Below, piece by piece: positions 23,421 through 32,856 of a DNA stretch of 32,856 bases. Both the position numbers and the translations under genes were made by a program. Below the pieces are notes generated by a model. It made no database searches. It was not told the DNA's origin and saw only the letters and a program-made list of their open reading frames with translations. The stretch is from Thermobifida fusca NBRC 14071 = JCM 3263. GTDB taxonomy: Bacteria; Actinomycetota; Actinomycetes; Streptosporangiales; Streptosporangiaceae. Every line of letters begins with the position of its first letter. The stretch's first letter is position 1. The stretch is from NCBI RefSeq assembly GCF_001592045.1, contig NZ_BCWB01000055.1, forward strand, positions 1 to 32,856, in the 5' to 3' direction.

Positions 23421-23561
23421 CCGGGTCTGAAGCGGGGAGGCCAGGGGTTTGCCCGACTGCAACCGAGCAGTGTCACATCCCTGAAGCAGCCGCGGGCTCC
23501 AGCCGGTGCTCTGTCATCCCTTGCGCTGTTCCGTGGCCGTCCTCCTGCACGGCTGCGGAAC

Positions 23562-23598
23562 AGTCCTGCCCCGATGGGGACGGCATCGGGGCAGGACT
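23562..23598. terminator. bidirectional terminator, 14-bp stem
   Basis: AGTCCTGCCCCGAT (23562-23575) pairs perfectly with ATCGGGGCAGGACT (23585-23598) around a 9-nt loop, followed by TTCT. It lies 2 nt past the stop of the leftward GH4 gene and serves that gene and the rightward gene ending at 23420. Confidence 0.85.
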
Positions 23599-23600
23599 TT

Positions 23601-24983
23601 CTAGTCTCCGGGCAGGATGCGGGCCAGTTCGGGGAAAGCCTGCAGGTAGCCGTCGAGGAGGCGTTGGGCGACAGCCACCGAGTCCACGAGCGGGTGGGTG
23701 GCGAAAGCCCGCAGCGCCGCAGTCCGTGAACCGGTGCGGACCGCGTGCAGGACTTCCCGTTCCACGGCTTTGACCGCGTGCACCAAAGCGAGTTGGTGCG
23801 GGGCGAGCGGGTCCACGGCGAGCGGGCGGGCCCCGGAAGCGTCGACCAGGCAGGGCACTTCCACGACTGCGTCAGCGTCCACGCCGGGCAGGGCGCCCCG
23901 GTTGCGGACGTTGACGATCAGCCGGGCGGGCTCGTCGCGGAGGATCGCGCGCATGACCGCTAGCGCCACCTGCTCGTAGCCGCCGCCGTCCAAGTCGGCT
24001 TCGTCGCGTTCCACTCCTCCGGCGGCGCGCCGGTTGTCGGCCATGTAGGTCTCTTCCCGCTCCCGACGGGTCTGCTCCCACAGGTCGTAGGCGTCGCGGG
24101 GGCGGGCCGCAGCCAGCCGGTAGAACTCTTTCTGCTGGACGACGAGCTGCTCCCCGCGGGTGTGGCCGCCGGCCGCAAGAGTGCGGGCGATCTCTTCGCG
24201 GGTTTCGCGGGCCAGATAGTAGTAGTGCAGGTACTCGTTGGGGAGGGCGCCCAGGGCGCGCAGCCACGCCGCGCCGAACAGTCGGCCTTCTTCGAACGAG
24301 GTCAGCGCGGCCTCGTCGGCGAGCAGGTCGGGGAGCCGGTTGCGGCCGTCGGCGTGCAGGCCGCGCAGCCATCCGAGGTGGTTGAGGCCCGCGTAGTCGA
24401 AGTGGACGCGCGCCGGGTCCAAGCCCAGTGCCCGGGCGGCGCGGCGGCCGAGCCCGACCGGGGAGTCGCAGATACCGATGATCCGGTCGCCGAGGATCTG
24501 GGTCATCGCCTCGGTGATCAGCCCGGCCGGGTTGGTGAAGTTGATCACCCATGCTTGGGGGGCGAGGCGGGCCACATGCTGGGCGATGGCCACGGCCACC
24601 GGCACGGTGCGCAGCCCGTAGCTGATCCCGCCCGCGCCCACGGTTTCTTGGCCGAGTACTCCAGCGGCGAGCGCCACCCGCTCGTCGCGGACCCGGCCTT
24701 CGGCGCCGCCGACACGGACCGCGGAGAAGACGATGGCGCTTCCCCGCAACGCCTCGTCCAGGGTGTCTGCGACGCGGACGGTGAGCGGGGGTTCGCCGTA
24801 GACGGCCCGGTGGGCTTCACGCTGCTGTTCCAGGATGGTGCGGATCACCGCCACCCGCTCCGGTGCGGTGTCGAACAGCACGAGCTCGGTGATGGGCGGA
24901 TCCGGGTGCCGTGCGTCGGCGAGCAGGGCGCGGTGGATGAGCGGGACGCGGAAACCACCGCCGCCGAGGATGGTCAGTCGCAC
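23601..24983 (-). CDS. GH4 6-phospho-beta-glucosidase
   Basis: A 460-residue glycoside hydrolase family 4 enzyme, which cleaves phosphorylated disaccharides by an NAD+- and metal-dependent oxidation-elimination mechanism. The NAD-binding start is TILGGGGFRVP. NFTNPAG is at 148-154. Metal ligands are Cys172 (GICDSP) and His202 (GLNHLGW), at the positions expected for the family. GQETVGAGGISYGLRTVPV favours the 6-phospho-beta-glucosidase group over alpha-glucosidase or galacturonase types, but the linkage specificity is inferred. It is cytoplasmic and uses sugars phosphorylated during PTS uptake. It starts with GTG at 24983 behind AGGGAGGGG. It is divergent from a PfkB kinase, and PTS enzyme I lies about 2 kb away. 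Confidence 0.92.
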   Translation of the reverse strand: MRLTILGGGGFRVPLIHRALLADARHPDPPITELVLFDTAPERVAVIRTILEQQREAHRAVYGEPPLTVRVADTLDEALRGSAIVFSAVRVGGAEGRVRDERVALAAGVLGQETVGAGGISYGLRTVPVAVAIAQHVARLAPQAWVINFTNPAGLITEAMTQILGDRIIGICDSPVGLGRRAARALGLDPARVHFDYAGLNHLGWLRGLHADGRNRLPDLLADEAALTSFEEGRLFGAAWLRALGALPNEYLHYYYLARETREEIARTLAAGGHTRGEQLVVQQKEFYRLAAARPRDAYDLWEQTRREREETYMADNRRAAGGVERDEADLDGGGYEQVALAVMRAILRDEPARLIVNVRNRGALPGVDADAVVEVPCLVDASGARPLAVDPLAPHQLALVHAVKAVEREVLHAVRTGSRTAALRAFATHPLVDSVAVAQRLLDGYLQAFPELARILPGD

Positions 24984-25119
24984 GTCTTTTCCCCTCCCTG
25001 TCGGGTGCGGCTGCGCTTCACGGTAGTGGGCTTCGGCCGGAGCGGAGCCGTCGTAGCGTCGATACGGGTGGGAAAAGGGTTAACCTACGGTTTGAGCACC
25101 AGATACGCAGGGAGCGCCG

Positions 25120-26277
25120 ATGGCCTCGGACGGAGCAGGGGACCCCCAAGGGCTGACATCCCAGTACGGAAAACTTGAGTCCACTCCTCTGGTGGGGGAG
25201 CCGAAGGACGTATTGAAGGAGACCCGGGAGAGCGGCGGACCCGCCATCGACTTGGCGTTGAGCGGGACGGTCTTCTTCGACATTGTGCTGACCGGGTTGA
25301 GTTCGCCGCCGGCGAGCGGCACCGAGGTCAGCGCCCAGGGGATGGGGTCCTGCCCCGGCGGGGTGGCGAACATGGCGGTGGCCGCATCCCGGCTAGGGCT
25401 GCGCACCGCAGTGGCGGCAGCGTTCGGGGAGGACGTGTACGGCGACTTCTGCTGGGAGACGCTGGCGAACCAGGAGATGGTGGATCTGTCTGCGTCTCGG
25501 CGGATTCCCAACTGGCATTCCCCGTTCACGGTGTCGCTGGCCTACCGGGGTGACCGCAGCATGGTCACCCACGAGCATCCGTCACCGATCCCGTTGCAGG
25601 ACATGGCGCGCGATTTGCCGCAGGCGCGGGCTGCGTTCGTCAGTTTGAGCAATGAGGACGGGGTACCGGAGTGGGCGCAGGAGCAGGCGAAGAACGGCAC
25701 GCTCATCTTCGCCGATGTGGGATGGGACGATAGTCAGCGCTGGTCTCCGTCCGTGTTGGAGCAGCTGCGGCACTGTCACGCGTTCATGCCGAACGCGATC
25801 GAGGCGATGGCGTACACGCGGACGGGCAGCCCGGCGCTGGCTGTGGCGGCGCTCGCCGAGCACGTGCCGGTCGCGGTGGTCACGGACGGGCCGCGCGGGG
25901 CGATCGCGATTGACCAGACCACGGGTGAGGAAGCCGAGGTGGAAGGCATCGTGATTGATGCCGTGGACACCACCGGTGCGGGCGACGTGTTCGGGGCCGG
26001 GTTCATCATGGGCACGCTGGCCGGGTGGCCTTTGGAGCAGCGCCTGCGGTTCGCTAACTTGTGCGCGGCGCTGTCCGTGCAGCACACCGGGGGGTCGCTG
26101 TCGGCTCCGGGGTGGGCGGATATTGCCGCGTGGTGGGGGCAGGTGTGCGCGTCCCGCCGTGACGAGAGCTGGGAGCGGCTTGCCCGCGAATATGGTTTTC
26201 TCGGGGATCTTGTCCCGTTGCCGTGGCTGCCCACCGCGCAGCGCCGGGCTAGCGCCACGATCGGGCTTCGCCCGTGA
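25120..26277 (+). CDS. PfkB-family carbohydrate kinase
   Basis: A 385-residue ribokinase-type kinase. Core features are SGTVFFDIV at the first strand, GSCPGGVANMAVAASRLGL for sugar binding, and the catalytic signature DTTGAGDVFGAGF (catalytic Asp in GAGD) that completes the ATP and anion site. The first 42 residues are a hydrophilic extension not typical of the fold. The ATG at 25120 follows GGGAG with good spacing; no better internal start exists before the core. It shares a 136-nt divergent promoter region with the GH4 gene, so a joint sugar pathway is plausible. The substrate is unknown; fructose, ribose or a similar sugar is likely. Confidence 0.9.
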   Translation: MASDGAGDPQGLTSQYGKLESTPLVGEPKDVLKETRESGGPAIDLALSGTVFFDIVLTGLSSPPASGTEVSAQGMGSCPGGVANMAVAASRLGLRTAVAAAFGEDVYGDFCWETLANQEMVDLSASRRIPNWHSPFTVSLAYRGDRSMVTHEHPSPIPLQDMARDLPQARAAFVSLSNEDGVPEWAQEQAKNGTLIFADVGWDDSQRWSPSVLEQLRHCHAFMPNAIEAMAYTRTGSPALAVAALAEHVPVAVVTDGPRGAIAIDQTTGEEAEVEGIVIDAVDTTGAGDVFGAGFIMGTLAGWPLEQRLRFANLCAALSVQHTGGSLSAPGWADIAAWWGQVCASRRDESWERLAREYGFLGDLVPLPWLPTAQRRASATIGLRP

Positions 26278-26307
26278 CCGGTGGGGCAGCCTGGCGGCTG
26301 TCGGCTG

Positions 26308-26871
26308 TCACTGGGGGATAGTGACGCAGGCGAGGGTTTCTCCCGCGGTGCCCGCAAGCACGGGAACGGTCTGGGTGCGTTCCGCGTGGATCACCACCGA
26401 GTTGGCTTCGCCGTCGCGGGGCTGCCACGACACTGATGTCTGCGAGTGGCCGCGGCCTTCCTCGTCGGTGTGGAAGTCCAGCCACGCCTCGTTCTCCGGG
26501 TTGGCGTAGTCGGGGTCGGGCGTGGAGGGGTCGGGGGCAGGCTCGTTCTGGTAGTGGGGGCCCGCGTCTTCCGGGTTTTCGCCGCACGGGTTGGTGTGCA
26601 GGTGGGCGCCGTAGTCGCGGTCGCCGACCAGTCCGGTGACGCTGAGCATGATCTCGGAGCCGGAGTCGATCGGGGTGATGGTGACTTCGACGGTGGCTCC
26701 GATAGGAACGTTCTCCTCGTCGTAGGTGATGGCGGTCGCCCCTTCCCGCCAGGGTTCGAAGGTCGCCTGGACTTGGTGGGAGGGTTCTGGTCTGGGTTCT
26801 TCGGAGGAGCCGCAGCCCGCCAACAGAAGCAGGGACAGGGCCACACCGATGGCGGTCGACGGGATGCGCAT
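26308..26871 (-). CDS. lipoprotein of the Cu/Zn superoxide dismutase fold, apparently copper-only
   Basis: A 187-residue lipoprotein. The signal ends LLLLAGC (Cys20). The domain follows the SOD fold. GAHLHTN supplies His90 and His92; His106 (PHYQNE) and His162 (VVIHAE) complete the four copper ligands. The Cys96-Cys182 pair matches the usual disulfide, and NPENEAWLDFHTDEEGRG is a family hallmark. The zinc loop is replaced by a Pro/Asp-rich stretch without the expected His, His and Asp. The usual active-site Arg near the C-terminus (GNAGxRxAC) is Thr179 here (GTAGETLAC). It is either a copper-only dismutase or a copper-binding protein outside the membrane. The ATG at 26871 follows GAGAGGAA. 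It converges with the PfkB gene. Confidence 0.82.
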   Translation of the reverse strand: MRIPSTAIGVALSLLLLAGCGSSEEPRPEPSHQVQATFEPWREGATAITYDEENVPIGATVEVTITPIDSGSEIMLSVTGLVGDRDYGAHLHTNPCGENPEDAGPHYQNEPAPDPSTPDPDYANPENEAWLDFHTDEEGRGHSQTSVSWQPRDGEANSVVIHAERTQTVPVLAGTAGETLACVTIPQ

Positions 26872-27152
26872 GGCCGTTCCTCTCCGGGAGTGATGTAATT
26901 CACGGCTTTCGGGCGCATACATTACTCAATGTGCCTGAGTGAACGCACTATGCCGAGATTTCCGAAAGCGAACAATGTGGTTTCGCCGGTCCCCTTCAGG
27001 CAGGGTGGTGGAGGGTTGTCTGCCGTTGTCGGAATGGTGGGCCGTTGGCGGAACAGCGGCAGGTGCCCCACCATGGAGGCGGTTTGCGCTGCCGCGGCCC
27101 GCGCGGGCTGCGGGGCGCGCACGGCGGTGCGCAACGGATGACGGAGGATCGG

Positions 27153-28850
27153 ATGGAACCGGACCGGGGGTGCTCCCCCGCTGCTGGAGAACAGACCCTG
27201 ACCGGGGTCGCGGCCAGCCCGGGCAAAGCCACGGGACCGGTTGCGGTCCTGGCCGCGCCGCCGACGCTTCCCCCACGGCGCCCGGCGGTCACCGATCCTG
27301 ACGCGGAGATCGCCCGGGCTACGGCCGCGCTCCACCAGGTCGCCGACCAGTTCCGCCGCCAAGCCGCCACGGTGGACGGCGAGGCGCGGGAGATTCTCGA
27401 AGCCCAAGCGCTCATGGCCAGCGACCCGCAACTCGCTGCGGGGATCGCTGAGCGGGTGCGCAACGGGCTTGCCGCGGAGTGGGCGCTCGACGAGGCGGTC
27501 GCCTCCTATCAGGAGCTGCTCCGCGGTGCAGGGGAGTACGTGGCGGGACGCGCCGCGGACCTCGGTGACATCCGGAATCGGGCGTTAGCGGTGCTGTTGG
27601 ATGTCCCCATGCCGCGGCCGCCCGTCCCGGGGCACCCGTTCGTCCTGGTCGCTGACGATCTTGCCCCCGCGGATGTGGCCAGGTTGGACGCGGACACGGT
27701 GCTGGCGATCGTCACCCGGGTGGGCGGGGCCACGGACCACACCGCGATCCTGGCCCGTTCGCTCGGCATTCCCGCGGTGGTGGGTTGTGCTGAGGCGCAC
27801 CAGTTGTGCGAGGGGACCCCGGTCACGGTGGACGGAGACCAGGGCACGGTCGTGGTGCATTCCTCCGCGCAGCAGTGCACGACCCAGCGGCATTCCCGCC
27901 CCCAGGCTGCCAGAGGGCTCGCTACGGGGCCGGGCCGCACCAAGGACGGACAGCGGGTGGAGCTCCTCCTCAACCTGGGCGGGGAGGATCCGGAACGCGC
28001 GGCCCGGCACGACTGCGAGGGCGTGGGGCTGCTGCGCACCGAGTTCCTGTTCATGGACCGGGTGGCCGAGCCGACGGGTGCGGAGCAGAGCGCCGCCTAT
28101 GCGCGGGTGTTCCGCGCGTTCGGCGGCCGTGTGGTGACGGTCCGCACGCTGGATGTGGGGGCGGACAAGCCGCTGGCGTTCTTGGCGCAGGAGAACGAGC
28201 CCAATCCGGCGTTGGGGGTGCGCGGGTTCCGCATGGTGCGCACCTCCCCTGAGGTGCTGCGCCGGCAGCTTGCCGCGGTGGCCCGGGCCGCGCAGGAGAC
28301 GCGGGCGCGCGTCAGGGTGATGGCGCCGCTGGTCGCCACCCCGCAGGAGGCCGCGGATTTCGTGGCTTTGGCTCGGGAAGCAGGGATCGCCGAGGTCGGG
28401 GTGATGGTTGAGGTGCCGTCGGCCGCGCTGCTGGCCGACCGGGTTGTGCGCGAGGTGGATTTCGTGTCGATCGGCACGAACGACCTCGCCCAGTACACGC
28501 TGGCGGCAGACCGCACCCGTCCCGCGCTGTCCGACTTGCTGGACCCGTGGCAGCCCGCGGTACTGCACCTGGTGGGCCGGGTCGGGGCGGCAGGCCGGGA
28601 GGCGGGACGGCCGGTGGGAGTGTGCGGGGAGGCTGCGGCTGATCCACTGCTCGCTTTGGTTTTCGTGGGGCTCGGGGTGACGAGTCTGTCGATGGCTGCC
28701 GCGGCTTTGCCAGTGGTGCGCGGGGCGCTGGCCCGGCACACGGTGGCGGACTGTCGGAAGCTGGCTGCGCTGGCAATGGACGCTGCCGGGCCCTGCGAGG
28801 CGCGGGAGACGGTCCGCGCCGCGGTTGATCCCGCGGTGCTGGACGCCTAG
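27153..28850 (+). CDS. ptsI: PTS enzyme I (phosphoenolpyruvate-protein phosphotransferase)
   Basis: A 565-residue enzyme I, which moves phosphate from PEP to HPr for sugar uptake. The N-terminal domain begins TLTGVAASPGKATGPV. The phosphorylated histidine is His196 in GGATDHTAILARSLGIPAVVG; most homologues have GG(R/P)TSHTA, so Asp before His is unusual. The PEP-binding domain shows EGVGLLRTEFLFMDR, RTLDVGADKPL, GVRGFRM, GVMVEVPSAA, SIGTNDLAQYT and VCGEAAADP with the catalytic Cys. The ATG at 27153 is chosen for the strong GGAGG 5 nt upstream; an ATG at 27138 is also in frame. No HPr or enzyme II gene is in the window, but a GH4 phospho-glucosidase lies about 2 kb left. Confidence 0.95.
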   Translation: MEPDRGCSPAAGEQTLTGVAASPGKATGPVAVLAAPPTLPPRRPAVTDPDAEIARATAALHQVADQFRRQAATVDGEAREILEAQALMASDPQLAAGIAERVRNGLAAEWALDEAVASYQELLRGAGEYVAGRAADLGDIRNRALAVLLDVPMPRPPVPGHPFVLVADDLAPADVARLDADTVLAIVTRVGGATDHTAILARSLGIPAVVGCAEAHQLCEGTPVTVDGDQGTVVVHSSAQQCTTQRHSRPQAARGLATGPGRTKDGQRVELLLNLGGEDPERAARHDCEGVGLLRTEFLFMDRVAEPTGAEQSAAYARVFRAFGGRVVTVRTLDVGADKPLAFLAQENEPNPALGVRGFRMVRTSPEVLRRQLAAVARAAQETRARVRVMAPLVATPQEAADFVALAREAGIAEVGVMVEVPSAALLADRVVREVDFVSIGTNDLAQYTLAADRTRPALSDLLDPWQPAVLHLVGRVGAAGREAGRPVGVCGEAAADPLLALVFVGLGVTSLSMAAAALPVVRGALARHTVADCRKLAALAMDAAGPCEARETVRAAVDPAVLDA

Positions 28851-29003
28851 CGGTGCGGCGGGAAAAACGTTACCAACAGCAGTTGCTTAAAGTAATGAAT
28901 CTGTAGCTAATAGTCACGATATTAGGGCGGGGAAAACACCGGCGGGACGCGGAACAAAACCCTTCCGCTGCTTCACGAAACATCCGCGAACCGCACACCA
29001 GAA

Positions 29004-29034
29004 GTGGGTCCGGTCGGAATACGGCCGGACCCAC
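29004..29034. terminator. bidirectional terminator between ptsI and the STAS gene
   Basis: GTGGGTCCGG (29004-29013) pairs with CCGGACCCAC (29025-29034). Three more inner pairs, one a G-T, leave a 5-nt loop. It sits between two convergent genes, but neither side has a T tract. Confidence 0.65.
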
Positions 29035-29069
29035 AGAAGCACGGCGCCGTACCGGAACCGTGCGCAGAC

Positions 29070-29438
29070 TCAGCCGGCCTGCTTGACCACGAGAGCCCGC
29101 ATGGCGGCCACAGCCTCCGCCACCGTCCGGTGCACGGGAAGCTGGCGGTGCAGTCCCACCAGGCGGATGACCTTCGTCACCCGCTCGTTGGGAGCGGCGA
29201 GAGCGAGGCTGCCGCCGCGCTCCCGCACCAGGTGGTAGGCGTGGATGATGGCGTTGAGACCGCTGGAGTCCATGAAGTCCAGCGCGGAGAAGTCAAGGAT
29301 CAGCCACGGCCCGTGTGCGTCGACCGCGGATTGGACCGCGGAACGCAGGTCGCCCGCGGTAGCAATGTCGAGATCGCCCTCCACTGACACGATCACGCTG
29401 CGGTTCTCGACCCGGGTGCTCACCCCAAGCCTGTACAC
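29070..29438 (-). CDS. STAS-domain anti-sigma factor antagonist
   Basis: A 122-residue STAS protein like SpoIIAA or RsbV/BldG. In this class, the unphosphorylated form frees a sigma factor by binding its anti-sigma kinase. The phosphorylation loop is FMDSSGLNAI, with DSSG at 57-60. EGDLDIATAGDLR and LALAAPNERVTKVIRLVGL complete the fold. The start is GTG at 29438 with GGAGG about 9 nt upstream. No kinase or sigma gene is adjacent; the only anti-sigma-type ATPase in the window (16647-17059) is frameshifted and 12 kb away. A small hairpin at 29456-29473 lies just upstream of the ribosome binding site and might affect translation. Confidence 0.9.
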   Translation of the reverse strand: MYRLGVSTRVENRSVIVSVEGDLDIATAGDLRSAVQSAVDAHGPWLILDFSALDFMDSSGLNAIIHAYHLVRERGGSLALAAPNERVTKVIRLVGLHRQLPVHRTVAEAVAAMRALVVKQAG

Positions 29439-29744
29439 GTTGTCACTCCTCCCAGCCTCACGAAGTCATGAGGGGTCCCCCATAGCGACCTCAGGCCATG
29501 TCATAGACCGGTTGCCCTCAGCGCGGTCCCTACTCGCGCCGATACTCCCGCCCCACGGTGTCCACCCGCACCGAGTAGCGGGGGCGCCTCTCCCCGATCC
29601 CCTGGTCGCTCGTAAGGCTTTGGACACACACGGTATTAGCCAAAACGCCAATCGGGAATGGCTGAGAGCAAGAAATTTTCACGTTACTGAGAGCAACCGG
29701 CCCGAGAATGCCAGACCCCTGGGAAAAGTGGGGGTGGTGGTGAT
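29439..29744. other. intergenic region upstream of the STAS gene
   Basis: About 306 nt without a convincing gene. It holds the STAS upstream region, including a hairpin at 29456-29473 (7 bp with a 4-nt loop) next to the ribosome binding site, and the downstream flank of meaB. I could not pick a confident promoter. Confidence 0.5.
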
Positions 29745-30743
29745 TCACTCGTCCCGGGATACTCCGGTGAATGCGGCGAAGATTCGGTCCGCGGCAAGCG
29801 TCGCGGTGATCGTGCCCTCCCGCACTTCGTTCTCCAGCTGTGGGGCCAGCTCCCGCACCCGAGGATTGGTGTGCAGCTCCTGCAGCAGCCGGTCCCGGAC
29901 CTGCGCCCACATCCAGTCCACCTGCTGCCGGCTGCGCAGCTCAGCCAGCTCCCCGGTCTCTTCTAGCGCTGCCCGGTGGGCCAGCACCTGCTCCCACACC
30001 TCGTCCAGGCCGCTCCCTTCCAGCCCGCTGCAAGTGAGCACGGGGGGAGTCCACGACGGGGAGGGCGGCTGCAGCAGCCGCAGTGCCCGCGACAGTTCCC
30101 GCGCAGCCCGGCGGGCCTCCTGCACGTGCGGACCGTCGGCCTTGTTGACCGCGACCACGTCCACCAGCTCCAGAACACCCTTCTTGATGCCTTGGAGCTG
30201 GTCGCCGGTGCGCGCCAAGGTGAGGAACAGGAAGCAGTCCACCATCTCGGCCACGGTGACCTCGGACTGGCCGACACCCACCGTCTCCACCAGCACCACG
30301 TCGAATCCGGCGGCTTCCATGAGGATCATCGTCTCCCGGGTCGCACGGGCCACTCCGCCCAACGTCCCCGCCGAGGGGGAGGGACGCACGAACGCGTTCG
30401 GGTCCGTGGCCAGGCGCGTCATCCGCGTCTTGTCGCCCAGGATGCTGCCGCCGGTGCGGACCGAGGAGGGGTCCACGGCGAGCACGGCCACCTTGTGCCC
30501 CCGCCCGGTCAGCATGCTGCCCAGCGCGTCGATGAACGTGGACTTGCCCACCCCGGGCACCCCGGTGATGCCCACCCGGTGCGCGTTCCCGCTGTGCGGC
30601 AGCAGCCGGACCAGCAACTGCTGGGCCAGTTTCGCGTGGTCGGTGCGGCGCGACTCCACCAGGGTGATCGCCCGCGCCAAGGTGGGCCGGTGGCCGGCGA
30701 GCACACCCTCGGCGTAGGCGTCGATGTCAATCGTTCTGCTCAT
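29745..30743 (-). CDS. meaB: methylmalonyl-CoA mutase-associated GTPase MeaB
   Basis: A 332-residue G3E-family GTPase that guards methylmalonyl-CoA mutase, gating cobalamin loading and release. The P-loop GVPGVGKST is at 61-69. AVDPSS follows, then a Walker B/switch region ending [14 protein letters not shown] gives guanine specificity. The C-terminal helices mediate dimerisation. The ATG at 30743 has GAGGAGCT immediately upstream. It follows the mutase large subunit by 98 nt in the same direction, which fits its partner role. A strong hairpin in the gap (30795-30826) may reduce read-through or stabilise the upstream mRNA. Confidence 0.94.
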   Translation of the reverse strand: MSRTIDIDAYAEGVLAGHRPTLARAITLVESRRTDHAKLAQQLLVRLLPHSGNAHRVGITGVPGVGKSTFIDALGSMLTGRGHKVAVLAVDPSSVRTGGSILGDKTRMTRLATDPNAFVRPSPSAGTLGGVARATRETMILMEAAGFDVVLVETVGVGQSEVTVAEMVDCFLFLTLARTGDQLQGIKKGVLELVDVVAVNKADGPHVQEARRAARELSRALRLLQPPSPSWTPPVLTCSGLEGSGLDEVWEQVLAHRAALEETGELAELRSRQQVDWMWAQVRDRLLQELHTNPRVRELAPQLENEVREGTITATLAADRIFAAFTGVSRDE

Positions 30744-30794
30744 AGCTCCTCGATCGTCTGCAGGTCAGCGAGTGCGGCCGGGACAGATGGAACA

Positions 30795-30826
30795 CGCGGG
30801 GACCCCGGCAGTCCGGGATCCCCGCG
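30795..30826 (-). terminator. intercistronic hairpin between mutB and meaB
   Basis: CGCGGGGA (30795-30802) pairs with TCCCCGCG (30819-30826). After one mismatch, five more pairs lead to a 4-nt loop. It lies 16 nt past the mutB stop and lacks a T tract, so it may be a partial terminator or an RNA-stability element. Confidence 0.5.
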
Positions 30827-30841
30827 CCTGGGTGGGACCAC

Positions 30842-32856
<2,015 letters not shown>

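Noticed and set aside
26885-26940. Dyads in the sod/ptsI divergent region (ACTCA/TGAGT at 26924-26940; GTGA...TCAC nearby)
   Set aside because: Arms of only 4-5 bp with gaps; too weak to call operators.

Overview
The window is high-GC actinobacterial DNA. The topA - tmk - holB - PSP1 gene order, the fusion of thymidylate kinase to an MFS-type membrane region, the zinc-finger-less topoisomerase I with a Lys-rich tail, and a type I-E CRISPR repeat beginning GTGCTCCCCGCGCATGCGGG all point to a filamentous actinomycete, possibly Thermobifida or a related Nocardiopsaceae member. The genus is an inference from recalled gene order and repeat sequence, not from a search.

Layout. Positions 1-3901 hold a terminator of an off-window gene, tRNA-Leu(GAG), an M20 metallopeptidase, a long non-coding stretch, a secreted and membrane-anchored Pro/Glu/Ala-rich protein, and a DUF5703 protein. 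Positions 4128-11171 are a rightward replication and housekeeping block: topA, an MFS-thymidylate kinase fusion, the delta' clamp-loader subunit and a PSP1/RicT-like protein. Several of these genes have TANNNT -10 boxes only 5-8 nt before the start codon, which suggests leaderless mRNAs. A lipoprotein S33 peptidase, a class V aminotransferase and tRNA-Thr(CGT) follow.

Positions 14424-21328 are accessory. They contain a one-spacer type I-E CRISPR locus without cas genes; an XRE regulator coupled to an ABM-domain protein; a frameshifted anti-sigma-type ATPase; and an AT-richer island. The island carries a DUF488 gene convergent with a Cys/His protein that has an N-terminal QLSLF (beta-clamp-like) motif, then a divergent unit of an HTH protein and a zinc-ribbon/small membrane protein pair, separated by a duplicated TTGAC-type element. 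This island is the best candidate for an undescribed system.

Positions 21329-32856 return to core-like metabolism: a zinc alcohol dehydrogenase, a thioredoxin behind a CsoR/CstR-like operator, an L7/L12-like membrane protein, a GH4 6-phospho-glucosidase divergent from a PfkB kinase, a lipoprotein of the Cu/Zn-SOD fold that seems to have lost its zinc site, PTS enzyme I, a STAS anti-sigma antagonist, and MeaB with the large subunit of methylmalonyl-CoA mutase, which runs off the right edge. Strong bidirectional hairpin terminators separate most convergent pairs.
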